Shown here: positions 16,210-24,443 of the stretch, piece by piece
Position numbering within the stretch: position 1 is the first letter of the stretch
How the letters are laid out: each line of letters starts with the position of its first letter
Assembly: GCA_009911035.1 (NCBI GenBank)
Contig: QXWO01000022.1
Coordinates: forward strand, 1-64,000
Direction: 5' to 3'
Origin: Lachnospiraceae bacterium
Lineage (GTDB): Bacteria; Bacillota; Clostridia; Lachnospirales; Lachnospiraceae
Length of the DNA: 64,000 bases
Program-made: the position numbers and the translations under genes
The notes under the pieces: generated by a model
What the model saw: only the letters and a program-made list of their open reading frames with translations
Told to the model about the DNA's origin: nothing
The model's database searches: none

Positions 16210-17121
16210 ATGGCAAAGTCATCCAACATGACAAGCAGAAGCAAGGCTTTGGTACGAAGAGAAACATGCTCGGCATATCTTTTCCTTTTGCCAAACTTAA
16301 TCTTTTTTGTGGGATTTGTTATTATACCTATGATTCTTTGCGTTTATACAAGCTTTTTTGATTCTACAATGGGGAAAGACGCAAAGGACATTTTTATCGG
16401 ATTTGAGAACTACGTAAGTTTATGGAAAGATGAAATCTTTTTAAGATCCTTGAAGAATACGTTTGTTATCGTTATTGTTTCAGTACCTGTGGTATGCATA
16501 TTTTCCCTGTGGGTATCTGCTGTTATCTACAAGCTGAAAGGGCCTGCATTGTCTACTTTCCGGTGTGTCTTTTACCTGCCGGTAGTTACAGGTTCTGTGG
16601 CAGTTACAGTAGTATGGAAATGGATGTTCAATAACTATTATGGTATTTTTAATTATATTGGCCAGGCATTTGGACTGATTGACAAGAATATTAACTGGCT
16701 GGGAGATGAAAGATATGCTCTCTGGTGTATTATTCTTATCCTGCTTACTACTTCTGTAGGGCAGCCTATTGTCCTTTATGTATCGGCTCTGGGAAATGTG
16801 GATACTTCCCTGGTGGAAGCTTCCCAGGTAGATGGAGCCAATCATTTCCAGTTGTTCTGGAAAATTAAATGGCCTCTTATTATGCCCACCACACTGTATA
16901 TTCTGGTTATCACTACCATTAACAGTTTCCAATGTTTCGCACTGATTCAGTTACTGACTTCCGGTGGTCCTAACCATAGTACAGATACGGTTATGTATTA
17001 CATTTACTATACAGCGTTTAAACTTTACCGTTACGGCTATGCAAATGCAATGGGCGTTGTCCTTGCAATATTTATAGCGATCCTTTCCGCGGTACAGTTC
17101 AAACTGGCTAAGGAAAAATAG
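16210..17121 (+). CDS. CUT1 ABC transporter permease (MalF-like)
   Basis: A 303-residue inner-membrane permease with six predicted membrane segments, beginning 'AYLFLLPNLIFFVGFVIIP'. The ATPase-coupling EAA loop is 'VEASQVDGANHFQLFWKIKWP' in sequence order, shown here in full at about residues 209-229. AGGAGAGGGG precedes the ATG. It pairs with the permease 11 bases downstream and the binding protein upstream. No ATPase is encoded in the locus, so a shared MsmK-type ATPase from elsewhere is presumably used. Confidence 0.92.
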   Translation: MAKSSNMTSRSKALVRRETCSAYLFLLPNLIFFVGFVIIPMILCVYTSFFDSTMGKDAKDIFIGFENYVSLWKDEIFLRSLKNTFVIVIVSVPVVCIFSLWVSAVIYKLKGPALSTFRCVFYLPVVTGSVAVTVVWKWMFNNYYGIFNYIGQAFGLIDKNINWLGDERYALWCIILILLTTSVGQPIVLYVSALGNVDTSLVEASQVDGANHFQLFWKIKWPLIMPTTLYILVITTINSFQCFALIQLLTSGGPNHSTDTVMYYIYYTAFKLYRYGYANAMGVVLAIFIAILSAVQFKLAKEK

Positions 17122-17132
17122 GAGGTGGAAAT

Positions 17133-18062
17133 ATGAATTCAGGCGTAAAACGAACAAGTCCTTATAAAGTAATAACATTGATTATACTGGTCATTCTTGC
17201 AATCCTGTTTGCATTTCCTCTCTATTGGATTGTTACGGGCGCGTTTAAGACAGCGGCGTCTATCAATGCAACGACTCCTGACTGGTTCCCGAAAGAATGG
17301 GTGATGGATAATTTCAACAAACTGTTCAGCCGTCAGACGGCGCCTCTGTGGGAACTTGCCGTACCTTTTGGAAGTAAATTCTCGGCAGATGGGAATCCAA
17401 TTATTTTTTCGGCAGGTCCTGTAGTGCCTGCTTCCATCCGCTGGCTTGTAAACACTGTGTTTATGGCAGTAATGGCTATGGTGCTCACCTGTATTACATC
17501 GGCTATGGCAGGATATGCGCTGGCTAAGAAGCGGTTTAGGGGACGTACTGTGCTGTTCACACTGATTGTATGTGCAATGGCCCTGCCGAAGCAGGTTATT
17601 TTGATCCCCCTGCTTCGGGAGATGTCATCCTTATCTCTGTACAACACGATCTGGGCGGTTATTTTCCCTACAGTTGGATGGCCCTTTGGTGTATTTCTTA
17701 TGAAGCAGTTCTCCGAGGGGGTTCCGGGAGAAATGCTGGAAGCCGCCAGAATTGACGGGGCAGGAGAGGCAAAGACCTTTGTGGAAATCGTAGTGCCCAT
17801 GATTAAGCCAGGTATAGGCGCACTTGCAATTTTTACCTTTATCAATAGCTGGAACGATTATTTCATGCAGTTGATTATGTTAAGCAGTACAAGCAAACTT
17901 ACCATTTCTCTTGGTATAGCAAAATTACAGGCGGAAAACTCTACGGATTTTGGTCTGATCATGGCGGGTGCAACGCTGGCCGCAGTACCGATTATCGTTG
18001 TATTTATTGCGTTCCAGAAGTACTTCACCCAGGGTATTGCCATGGGAGCTGTTAAAGGCTGA
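17133..18062 (+). CDS. CUT1 ABC transporter permease (MalG-like)
   Basis: A 309-residue permease with six membrane segments and the EAA loop 'MLEAARIDGAGEAKTF' (about residues 200-216). It ends 'GIAMGAVKG', the standard C-terminus of MalG-type subunits. It is the last gene of the sialic acid transport unit; a T-tailed terminator follows. An insertion around residues 65-100, between the first two membrane segments, is longer than in MalG of maltose systems. Confidence 0.92.
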   Translation: MNSGVKRTSPYKVITLIILVILAILFAFPLYWIVTGAFKTAASINATTPDWFPKEWVMDNFNKLFSRQTAPLWELAVPFGSKFSADGNPIIFSAGPVVPASIRWLVNTVFMAVMAMVLTCITSAMAGYALAKKRFRGRTVLFTLIVCAMALPKQVILIPLLREMSSLSLYNTIWAVIFPTVGWPFGVFLMKQFSEGVPGEMLEAARIDGAGEAKTFVEIVVPMIKPGIGALAIFTFINSWNDYFMQLIMLSSTSKLTISLGIAKLQAENSTDFGLIMAGATLAAVPIIVVFIAFQKYFTQGIAMGAVKG

Positions 18063-18088
18063 TTTGGGACACATAAAATCATAATAGG

Positions 18089-18136
18089 AAATCCCCTGCG
18101 TAGGATAAAACAAGACTATCAGCAGGGGATTTTTTT
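18089..18136 (+). terminator. Terminator of the sialic acid ABC transporter unit
   Basis: AAATCCCCTGC (18089-18099) pairs with GCAGGGGATTT (18122-18132), and a run of seven T follows directly. Confidence 0.85.
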
Positions 18137-18286
18137 GCTGTAAAACTGACTTACAAAGGTGCCAGTGTCTGCTTCGGCAGCCTGGTATGGAGTACATAGC
18201 AGTATTTGGCTTGTATAATAGAAAATACCTGAAGGACAAAGAAAAGGTGATAAATGCACAAAAAAGACAGGCAGTAAATTACTATA

Positions 18287-18338
18287 TTGAACAAAATAAC
18301 GAGTTGTTTTCAAAAAACTCTTGACATTCGTTGTTCAA
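18287..18338 (+). promoter_or_regulatory. Inverted repeat overlapping the PTS operon promoter
   Basis: TTGAACAA (18287-18294) and TTGTTCAA (18331-18338) form a perfect eight-base inverted repeat 36 bases apart. The second arm lies in the spacer between the -35 and -10 of the promoter at 18321-18349. An operator pair is possible; no binding protein is identified. The 18137-18286 stretch upstream holds only a TATAAT (18214) and a seven-codon frame with a good ribosome binding site. Confidence 0.3.
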
Positions 18339-18349
18339 ATTGCTAATAT
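18321..18349 (+). promoter_or_regulatory. Promoter of the licT-type/PTS operon
   Basis: Consensus TTGACA (18321-18326), 17-base spacer, TAATAT (18344-18349). Transcription would start about 12 bases before the RAT element. Confidence 0.75.
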
Positions 18350-18368
18350 ATAAACATAATAAATTTAT

Positions 18369-18396
18369 GGGTTGTTACTGTATGGCAGGCAAAACC
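18369..18396 (+). promoter_or_regulatory. Ribonucleic antiterminator (RAT) element
   Basis: The 28 bases from 18369 to 18396 closely match the LicT/SacT-type RAT consensus: GGNTTGTTACTG on the 5' arm and GCAGGCAAAACC on the 3' arm. Bound by the antiterminator protein encoded downstream, it would block folding of the overlapping terminator. The match was made by eye to the known B. subtilis bgl/lic consensus. Confidence 0.85.
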
Positions 18397-18451
18397 AGAT
18401 TTTGTAGGTTAATTACATGAAGTGGATTAATTTATGAAATGTGGTTTTTTT
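18391..18451 (+). terminator. RAT-overlapping conditional terminator
   Basis: AAAACCAGATTTT (18391-18403) pairs with GAAATGTGGTTTT (18436-18448), with one mismatch and one G-U, and continues into a T-run. Its 5' arm shares AAAACC with the RAT, so the two structures exclude each other, as in other LicT-controlled operons. Confidence 0.8.
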
Positions 18452-18540
18452 ATTTGCATTTTTTTATGGCCGGACAGCAGAAAGCGGCAGAGGGTGCAGA
18501 TGGGAAAACCGGATTCATAGAGAAGATACGCGGGAAAGTT

Positions 18541-19380
18541 ATGGAAATCAACAAAATAATCAATAATAACATCGTATCCAGCGCTGACCAGAACGGAAGG
18601 GAACTTATCGTTATGGGAAGGGGCATTGGATTCGGGAAAAAACCGGGACAGAAAATTGATGAAGAGTCCGTGGAAAAGATTTTCAGGATAGACAATGAGG
18701 ACAGCCTGAAACGGTTTAAGGAATTGCTTGCCGACCTGCCGCTGGAATATGTGCAGATTGCAAATGAGATTATTTCATATGCCAAGTCTTCCATCGGCAT
18801 TGAAATGAATCAGAATGTATATTTGACACTGACAGATCATATCAGTTTTGCAATTGAAAAATTTAAAGAAGATATGCAGTTTGCCAATGCACTGTTTGAG
18901 GAAATCAAGCTTTTTTATCCCAAGGAATATCTGGTTGGAAAATATGCGCTGCGGCTGATTGAGGAAAAAACCGGACTTGAGATGCCGGACGACGAGGCGG
19001 CTTCTATAGCACTTCATCTGGTCAATGCGGAATATGATTCAAGGATAAGCGATACGTTTCGCATGACGGAAATGATCCAGGAAATGGTGGAGCGGATTGA
19101 AAGCAGGTTTCCCCAGTTTAAGGAAAATTCAATGCATAAGGACTGGCTTGTCAGCAATCTGAAATATATGGCCTACCGGCTGATGAAGGTTTCTCCCATA
19201 GAAGATGGGGAAGAAGAGGAATATCATGACATTATCAGGAGAAACTATAAGGAAGAGTGGAACCTGACAGGGGAAATCAATGAGTTTCTGAAAGAGCGGT
19301 ATGGCTGTTCCATGACAGTGGAGGAAAAGATTTACCTGACAGTGAGCATTAAGAGAACCCGGGATACCTATAAATATTAG
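18541..19380 (+). CDS. BglG/LicT-family transcription antiterminator
   Basis: A 279-residue protein with an N-terminal RNA-binding CAT domain (1-55; 'EINKIINNNIVSSADQNGRE', 'GRGIGFGKKPG') and two PRD domains. PRD1 keeps both phosphorylatable histidines (H100 in 'LTDHISFA', H159 in 'IALHLVN'). In PRD2 the equivalent positions are N206 ('SNLKYMAYR') and S269 ('LTVSIKR'). The RAT and terminator lie 145 bases upstream, indicating autoregulated antitermination of this gene and the PTS genes after it. The start at 18541 gives the canonical MEI N-terminus. The symbol is left blank because the inducing sugar is not known. Confidence 0.92.
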   Translation: MEINKIINNNIVSSADQNGRELIVMGRGIGFGKKPGQKIDEESVEKIFRIDNEDSLKRFKELLADLPLEYVQIANEIISYAKSSIGIEMNQNVYLTLTDHISFAIEKFKEDMQFANALFEEIKLFYPKEYLVGKYALRLIEEKTGLEMPDDEAASIALHLVNAEYDSRISDTFRMTEMIQEMVERIESRFPQFKENSMHKDWLVSNLKYMAYRLMKVSPIEDGEEEEYHDIIRRNYKEEWNLTGEINEFLKERYGCSMTVEEKIYLTVSIKRTRDTYKY

Positions 19381-19455
19381 CGTACCTGTATATACGTTCC
19401 GGTAGGGAACCATGCTGTGCCATACCGGCAAAAAAATAGAAACGGAGGGATTGTT

Positions 19456-19941
19456 ATGGGGTTGTTTGATTTTATGAAAGGGAAAAAAGGAACTGTGATT
19501 TCAGCTCCGGTAAAGGGAGAATGTATTCCCATCAGTGAGGTTGCGGACCCTACTTTTGCAGAGGAAATATTGGGGAAAGGAATCGCTATAAAGCCTGTGG
19601 ACGGTAAGATAACAGCTCCTGCAGACGGCGTGATAACGACAGTATTCCCGACCGGCCATGCCATTGGGCTGACAACGCCGGACGGAGTAGAAATATTAGT
19701 TCATGTGGGACTGGATACTGTACAGTTGAAAGGACAGTTTTTCCACACAGTGGCAGAGCCGGATCAGAATGTGAAGGCGGGAGATTTGATTCTTGAGGCT
19801 GATATAGATGAAATCAGGAAAGCCGGATATGATACGGTGACACCTATGATTATCTGTAACACACCTGATTTTTCTTCGATTACCTGCAAGACGGAAGGAA
19901 TGGTTGAGGCAGGAGAGGAAGTTATTACCTGTGTAAAATAA
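19456..19941 (+). CDS. PTS glucose-type EIIA component
   Basis: A 161-residue soluble EIIA of the glucose superfamily that passes phosphate from HPr to a IIB domain. The phospho-histidine is H83 in 'EILVHVGLDTV', with partner H68 in 'PTGHAIGL'. GGAGGG precedes ATG 19456. The NagE-type protein downstream carries IIC and IIB but no IIA, so this protein is its natural phosphate donor; it may serve other glucose-family transporters too. It sits between the antiterminator gene and ptsI. Confidence 0.93.
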   Translation: MGLFDFMKGKKGTVISAPVKGECIPISEVADPTFAEEILGKGIAIKPVDGKITAPADGVITTVFPTGHAIGLTTPDGVEILVHVGLDTVQLKGQFFHTVAEPDQNVKAGDLILEADIDEIRKAGYDTVTPMIICNTPDFSSITCKTEGMVEAGEEVITCVK

Positions 19942-19955
19942 GGAGGAACAGCCGG

Positions 19956-21569
19956 ATGATCAAGTGTATTGGTAAAAGTGTTCTGAATGGAATTGCAGTG
20001 GGCAGAGTATATGTTTACCGGAGCGGCAAATTTGCGCCGGTAAAGAAACAGATCGAAGATGTGGATAAAGAGCAGGAGCGTCTTATGCAGGCAATTGCAA
20101 AGGCGGGAGAGCAGTTGGAAGAACTTTACCAGAATGCTCTTAAAACTGTGGGCGAAGAGCAGGCAATGATTTTTGATGTGCATAAAATGATGCTGGAGGA
20201 TGAAGGGTATCAGGCTGACATTAAGGCCATGATTTCCGAAGGGTGCAACGCTGAATTTGCCGTACAGGAAACCGGAGATAAGTATTCCGCCATGTTTGCA
20301 GCAATGGATGATGAATACATGCGTGCGAGAAGTGCGGATGTGATAGATATTTCAGGAAGAGTGATCGACATTCTTTCAGGGGTGGGACAGACAAATATTG
20401 ATTCCAGGGAGCCAGTCATATTACTGGCGGAGGACTTGACCCCCAGTGAAACAATCCAGATGGATAAGAGCAAGATTTACGCATTTGTCACGGTACACGG
20501 TTCAGCCAGTTCCCATACGGCGATTCTGGCAAGGAGCATGAACCTGCCTTCCATAGTCAATACAGATGTGGAACTTCTTGACAAGTATCACGGAAAAATG
20601 GCAGTAGTGGACGGTTACAACGGGGAATTTATTATCGACCCGGATGAAGATATTTTAAACGATATGCTTGCCAAGAGGGAAAAATGGCTCAAAGAGACAG
20701 AGGAACTGAAAAAGCTTATCGGACAGGAAAATGTCACCAGAGACGGACGCAGGGTCAATGTTTACTGCAACATAGGCAATGTGGAAGACGTTGACAGAGT
20801 GCTGAAAGCAGACGGCGGCGGCATAGGGCTTTTCAGAAGCGAGTTCCTTTATCTTGGGAAAGATGATTATCCAAGTGAGGAAGAACAGTTTGAAAGTTAT
20901 AAAACAGTCCTTGAGAAAATGAAGGGCAAGAAGGTCATTATCAGAACGCTGGATATAGGTGCTGACAAGAAAGCGGATTATTTTAATCTGGAACCGGAGG
21001 AAAATCCGGCTATGGGATACAGAGCAATCCGGATATGCCTGGACAGACCGGAAGTTTTCAAAACACAGTTAAGGGCTATTTACAGAGCCAGCGCATTCGG
21101 CACTGCATCCATTATGTTTCCCATGATTATTTCTGTGGAGGAAATCAGGAAGATCAAGGAAATCGTGGAGGAAGTAAAGAAAGAACTTACCAGCGAAAAC
21201 ATTGCAATGGGAGAAGTTGAGCTGGGCATTATGATAGAAACGCCGGCGGCAGCCGTCATAAGTGACGAACTGGCAAAGGAAGTGGAGTTTTTCAGTATCG
21301 GTACAAACGATCTGACCCAGTATACACTGGCTATTGACAGGCAGAATCAGAAACTGGAAAAGGTATGTGACCTTCACCATAAAGCTGTGCTTAAACTGAT
21401 ACAGATGACGGTGGAAAACGGCCATAGGGAAAATATCTGGGTAGGAATCTGCGGGGAACTGGCAAGCGATACCAGTCTTACGCAAACCTTTGTCGATATG
21501 GGAGTGGATGAATTGTCCGTATCCCCCACATATGTGCTGGGACTTCGGAAAGCAATAAGGGAAATATAG
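19956..21569 (+). CDS. ptsI: PTS enzyme I (phosphoenolpyruvate-protein phosphotransferase)
   Basis: Enzyme I transfers phosphate from phosphoenolpyruvate to HPr. The 537-residue protein has the HPr-binding N-domain, the phospho-histidine H187 in 'HGSASSHTAILAR' and the PEP-binding barrel with 'GIGLFRSEFLYL', 'IRTLDIGADK' and 'VGICGELASD'. The usual GG before the active-site region reads HG. It is somewhat shorter at the C-terminus than the roughly 570-residue forms. AGGAGG precedes the ATG, and ptsH follows after 12 bases. Confidence 0.96.
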   Translation: MIKCIGKSVLNGIAVGRVYVYRSGKFAPVKKQIEDVDKEQERLMQAIAKAGEQLEELYQNALKTVGEEQAMIFDVHKMMLEDEGYQADIKAMISEGCNAEFAVQETGDKYSAMFAAMDDEYMRARSADVIDISGRVIDILSGVGQTNIDSREPVILLAEDLTPSETIQMDKSKIYAFVTVHGSASSHTAILARSMNLPSIVNTDVELLDKYHGKMAVVDGYNGEFIIDPDEDILNDMLAKREKWLKETEELKKLIGQENVTRDGRRVNVYCNIGNVEDVDRVLKADGGGIGLFRSEFLYLGKDDYPSEEEQFESYKTVLEKMKGKKVIIRTLDIGADKKADYFNLEPEENPAMGYRAIRICLDRPEVFKTQLRAIYRASAFGTASIMFPMIISVEEIRKIKEIVEEVKKELTSENIAMGEVELGIMIETPAAAVISDELAKEVEFFSIGTNDLTQYTLAIDRQNQKLEKVCDLHHKAVLKLIQMTVENGHRENIWVGICGELASDTSLTQTFVDMGVDELSVSPTYVLGLRKAIREI

Positions 21570-21581
21570 GAGGAAAATATA

Positions 21582-21842
21582 ATGAAAACATTTGACTACA
21601 CAATCAATGATGCTCTTGGCATTCACGCAAGGCCGGCAGGACAGCTTGCAAAATTAGTAGCTGGTTTTGGCAGCAAGATCACAATAGCAAAAGAGGGCGG
21701 CGCGGATGTAAGCGCAAAAAGCATTATGTCTCTTATGGGCCTTGGGGCTACAAAAGGCACAAACGTTACAGTTAAGGTAGAAGGACCGGACGAAGATGTT
21801 GCTGTAAAAGCAGTGGAAGATTTTCTGAAGGCTAATCTATAA
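21582..21842 (+). CDS. ptsH: PTS phosphocarrier protein HPr
   Basis: An 86-residue HPr with catalytic H15 in 'GIHARPAG' and a regulatory serine at S47 in 'AKSIMSLMGL', the site used by HPr kinase in Firmicutes for catabolite control. An AGGAGG precedes the ATG. Gene order ptsI-ptsH is the reverse of the common ptsH-ptsI order. A GTTTCG/CGAAAC hairpin (21858-21878) separates it from nagE. Confidence 0.96.
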   Translation: MKTFDYTINDALGIHARPAGQLAKLVAGFGSKITIAKEGGADVSAKSIMSLMGLGATKGTNVTVKVEGPDEDVAVKAVEDFLKANL

Positions 21843-21902
21843 AGCAAAAATGAATATGTTTCGTGGCTAGGGCGAAACTAAAAGACAAGGGGGTACAACT
21901 TT

Positions 21903-23360
21903 ATGATGAAATTTTTACAAAGAATTGGTAAGTCATTGATGCTTCCAGTTGCATGTCTGCCTGTGTGCGGTATTTTAATGGGTGTTGGTTACATACTCGC
22001 TCCCGCAGCTATGGCTGGTGAAGTTGCTGGATTTACAGCAGGCGGCTTTGCCTATACAATCGGTCTGTTTTTGATCAAGGCAGGCGGTGCGCTTATTGAC
22101 AATATGCCGTTCCTGTTTGCAATCGGCGTGGCGGTCGGCATGTCTGACGACAATGACGGTACAGCCGGCCTGGCAGGACTGGTTTCCTTCTTAATGATCA
22201 CCACTCTGCTTAGCAGTGGTACGATCGCAGGTCTTACCGGAAAAGATGCAAATCCGGCATTTGGTAAGATCAACAACCAGTTTATCGGTATTTTAGCTGG
22301 TCTGATCGGTGCAGCATGTTACAACAGATTCAAGAGTGTAAAGCTTCCCGATGCGCTTTCATTCTTCAGCGGCAAGCGTGCAGTGGCAATCGTTACGGCA
22401 ATTGGTTCAATCCTTGCATCTGCAGTTTTATTCTTTATCTGGCCGTTGGTTTATTCCGCTCTTGTTGCTCTTGGCGGAGGCATTTCCAGCCTTGGAGCAG
22501 TTGGTGCAGGTATTTATGCATTCTTTAACAGATTACTTATTCCGTTTGGTCTGCATCATGCACTTAACTCTGTATTTTGGTTTGACGTTGCAGGGATCAA
22601 TGACCTTAGTAATTTCTGGAACAACACAGGTACTTTCGGACAGACAGGTATGTACATGACAGGATTCTTCCCGTTCATGATGTTCGGTCTTCCCGCAGCA
22701 TGTCTGGCTATGTATCAGACAGCAAAACCCGGAAGGAAAAAAGTAGTTTACGGCCTGCTTACATCCGCTGCATTCTGCTCCTTCTTTACAGGTGTTACAG
22801 AGCCTATCGAATTTGCATTTATGTTCCTGGCTCCCGGCTTATATCTTGTTCATGCATTACTGGCAGGCGTTACAGCAGGAATCACTGTTGCACTTCCCAT
22901 CAGGGCAGGTTTCTCCTTCTCCGGTGGTGCAGTAGATATGGTACTTAGTTCCTTTACACCTTTAGCACAGAATCCTTGGTTCTTAATTCCGATTGGTCTG
23001 GCAGTAGGCGTGATTTACTATGCAGTATTCCGTTTTGCTATTACCAAGTTTGACTTTAAGACACCCGGTAGGGAAGATGATGATTTAGAAGCTGAAAAGA
23101 GAGTAGTTCTTTCCAATGATAACTTTACAGAAGTTGCTAAAATCGTTCTGGAAGGCCTTGGAGGAAAAGGCAACATTAAATCTCTTGACAACTGTGTAAC
23201 AAGACTTCGTCTGGAAATTAAAGATTACACAAAGATTGACGAGAAGAAGATTAAGTCAGCAGGTGTTGCAGGTGTTATGAGACCCAGCAAGACATCAGTA
23301 CAGGTAATTGTTGGTACCAAAGTACAGTTTGTTGCTGATGAGATGAAGAAGATGTTATAA
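21903..23360 (+). CDS. nagE: PTS EIICB component, N-acetylglucosamine type (NagE-like)
   Basis: A 485-residue fusion of a membrane IIC domain (about 1-380, ten or so hydrophobic segments, signature 'GVTEPIEFAFMF') and a soluble IIB domain (about 400-485) with the phospho-cysteine near residue 431 in 'LDNCVTRLRL'. It imports and phosphorylates a sugar, most likely GlcNAc, given nagB and nagA downstream and the short IIC of the NagE branch. Glucose specificity is an alternative. IIA is supplied by the gene at 19456. GGGGGT precedes the ATG. Confidence 0.9.
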   Translation: MMKFLQRIGKSLMLPVACLPVCGILMGVGYILAPAAMAGEVAGFTAGGFAYTIGLFLIKAGGALIDNMPFLFAIGVAVGMSDDNDGTAGLAGLVSFLMITTLLSSGTIAGLTGKDANPAFGKINNQFIGILAGLIGAACYNRFKSVKLPDALSFFSGKRAVAIVTAIGSILASAVLFFIWPLVYSALVALGGGISSLGAVGAGIYAFFNRLLIPFGLHHALNSVFWFDVAGINDLSNFWNNTGTFGQTGMYMTGFFPFMMFGLPAACLAMYQTAKPGRKKVVYGLLTSAAFCSFFTGVTEPIEFAFMFLAPGLYLVHALLAGVTAGITVALPIRAGFSFSGGAVDMVLSSFTPLAQNPWFLIPIGLAVGVIYYAVFRFAITKFDFKTPGREDDDLEAEKRVVLSNDNFTEVAKIVLEGLGGKGNIKSLDNCVTRLRLEIKDYTKIDEKKIKSAGVAGVMRPSKTSVQVIVGTKVQFVADEMKKML

Positions 23361-23433
23361 GGTATTATAAATACTGGTAGAGTGATAAATGCTAATGGTA
23401 TGATTGATACGAATAATACCGAAAATCCTAGCA

Positions 23434-23466
23434 TGTCGGAGGTCCTTAGGGGCCTCCGGTATTTTC
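23434..23466 (+). terminator. Terminator after nagE
   Basis: CGGAGGTCC-TTAG-GGGCCTCCG (23437-23458) with one G-U pair, extended outward by ACCGAAAAT/ATTTTCGT pairing. The T-tract is short, so strength is uncertain. Confidence 0.65.
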
Positions 23467-23574
23467 GTACAGTGCAGGAAAAGTATTTTGGTGTTTTGCA
23501 GCATGCGGTGGGGCCTTGACCTTACAGACTACAGGAAAGTACATTCAGAATGCAAAAATGCACAAGATAAGTCA

Positions 23575-23603
23575 TATACAAAATTGCAAAATATAATTAT
23601 AAT
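23575..23603 (+). promoter_or_regulatory. Possible promoter of nagB-nagA
   Basis: TATACA (23575-23580), 17-base spacer, TATAAT (23598-23603), about 45 bases before nagB. The -35 is weak, and a second TATAAT overlaps at 23592-23597. Confidence 0.4.
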
Positions 23604-23649
23604 ATAGACAAACGCTGTACAAGTATATTTAGGAAAAGGAGAGATTGAA

Positions 23650-24378
23650 ATGAAAATTGTCAGAGCTAAGGATTACAATGACATGAGCAGGAAGGCAGCA
23701 AATATTATTTCTGCCCAGGTGATTATGAAACCTAACTGTGTTCTGGGGCTGGCCACAGGTTCTACTCCCATTGGAACTTACAAGCAGCTTGTAGAGTGGT
23801 ACGAGAAGGGAGACCTGGATTTCACGGAAGTTACTACAGTTAATCTGGACGAGTATAAGGGCCTGCCAAGGAACAATGATCAGAGCTACTATTATTTTAT
23901 GAATGATAATCTGTTCAGCAAAGTGAATATCAATCTTGGAAGAACTTTCCTGCCTGACGGAATGGAACCGGACAGTGAGAAAGCATGTTCCGATTATAAT
24001 AAAGTAATTGCCAGTGTGGGCGGTGTGGATTTGCAGCTTTTGGGCCTTGGGCACAACGGACATATCGGTTTTAATGAGCCGGGTATGGCTTTTGAAGCAG
24101 AAACCCACTGTGTAAATTTAACAGAATCTACCGTGAAAGCTAACCAGAGATTTTTTGCATCTATGGATGATGTTCCCAAGCAGGCATATACTATGGGTAT
24201 CAAGACGATTATGCAGGCAAAGAAAATCCTGGTGGTAGTCAGCGGCGAGGACAAGGCTGCTATTATAAAGGAAGCATTTTTCGGGCCGATCACTCCCCAG
24301 GTGCAGGCTTCTGTGCTCCAGCTCCACAATGATGTTACCATTGTAGCCGACGAAGCAGCACTGTCTCTTGTAAAGTAG
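23650..24378 (+). CDS. nagB: Glucosamine-6-phosphate deaminase
   Basis: Converts glucosamine-6-phosphate to fructose-6-phosphate and ammonia, feeding glycolysis. The 242-residue product shows 'LGLATGSTPIGTY', the catalytic 'VNLDEYKGL' and 'GLGHNGHIGFNEP', with family-typical length. AGGAGAG precedes the ATG. nagA follows after about 65 bases. It finishes both the sialic acid route and the GlcNAc PTS route encoded upstream. Confidence 0.97.
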   Translation: MKIVRAKDYNDMSRKAANIISAQVIMKPNCVLGLATGSTPIGTYKQLVEWYEKGDLDFTEVTTVNLDEYKGLPRNNDQSYYYFMNDNLFSKVNINLGRTFLPDGMEPDSEKACSDYNKVIASVGGVDLQLLGLGHNGHIGFNEPGMAFEAETHCVNLTESTVKANQRFFASMDDVPKQAYTMGIKTIMQAKKILVVVSGEDKAAIIKEAFFGPITPQVQASVLQLHNDVTIVADEAALSLVK

Positions 24379-24443
24379 AGCCATTCAGGTGAAAAAGAAT
24401 ATGTTTTTGTATGTCTCACAGGCAGAAGGGAGAAATAATTGTT

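Noticed and set aside
18254-18277. Seven-codon leader peptide with a good ribosome binding site before the PTS promoter
   Set aside because: Lies upstream of the mapped-by-eye promoter and RAT, has no amino acid bias, and is too short to support.
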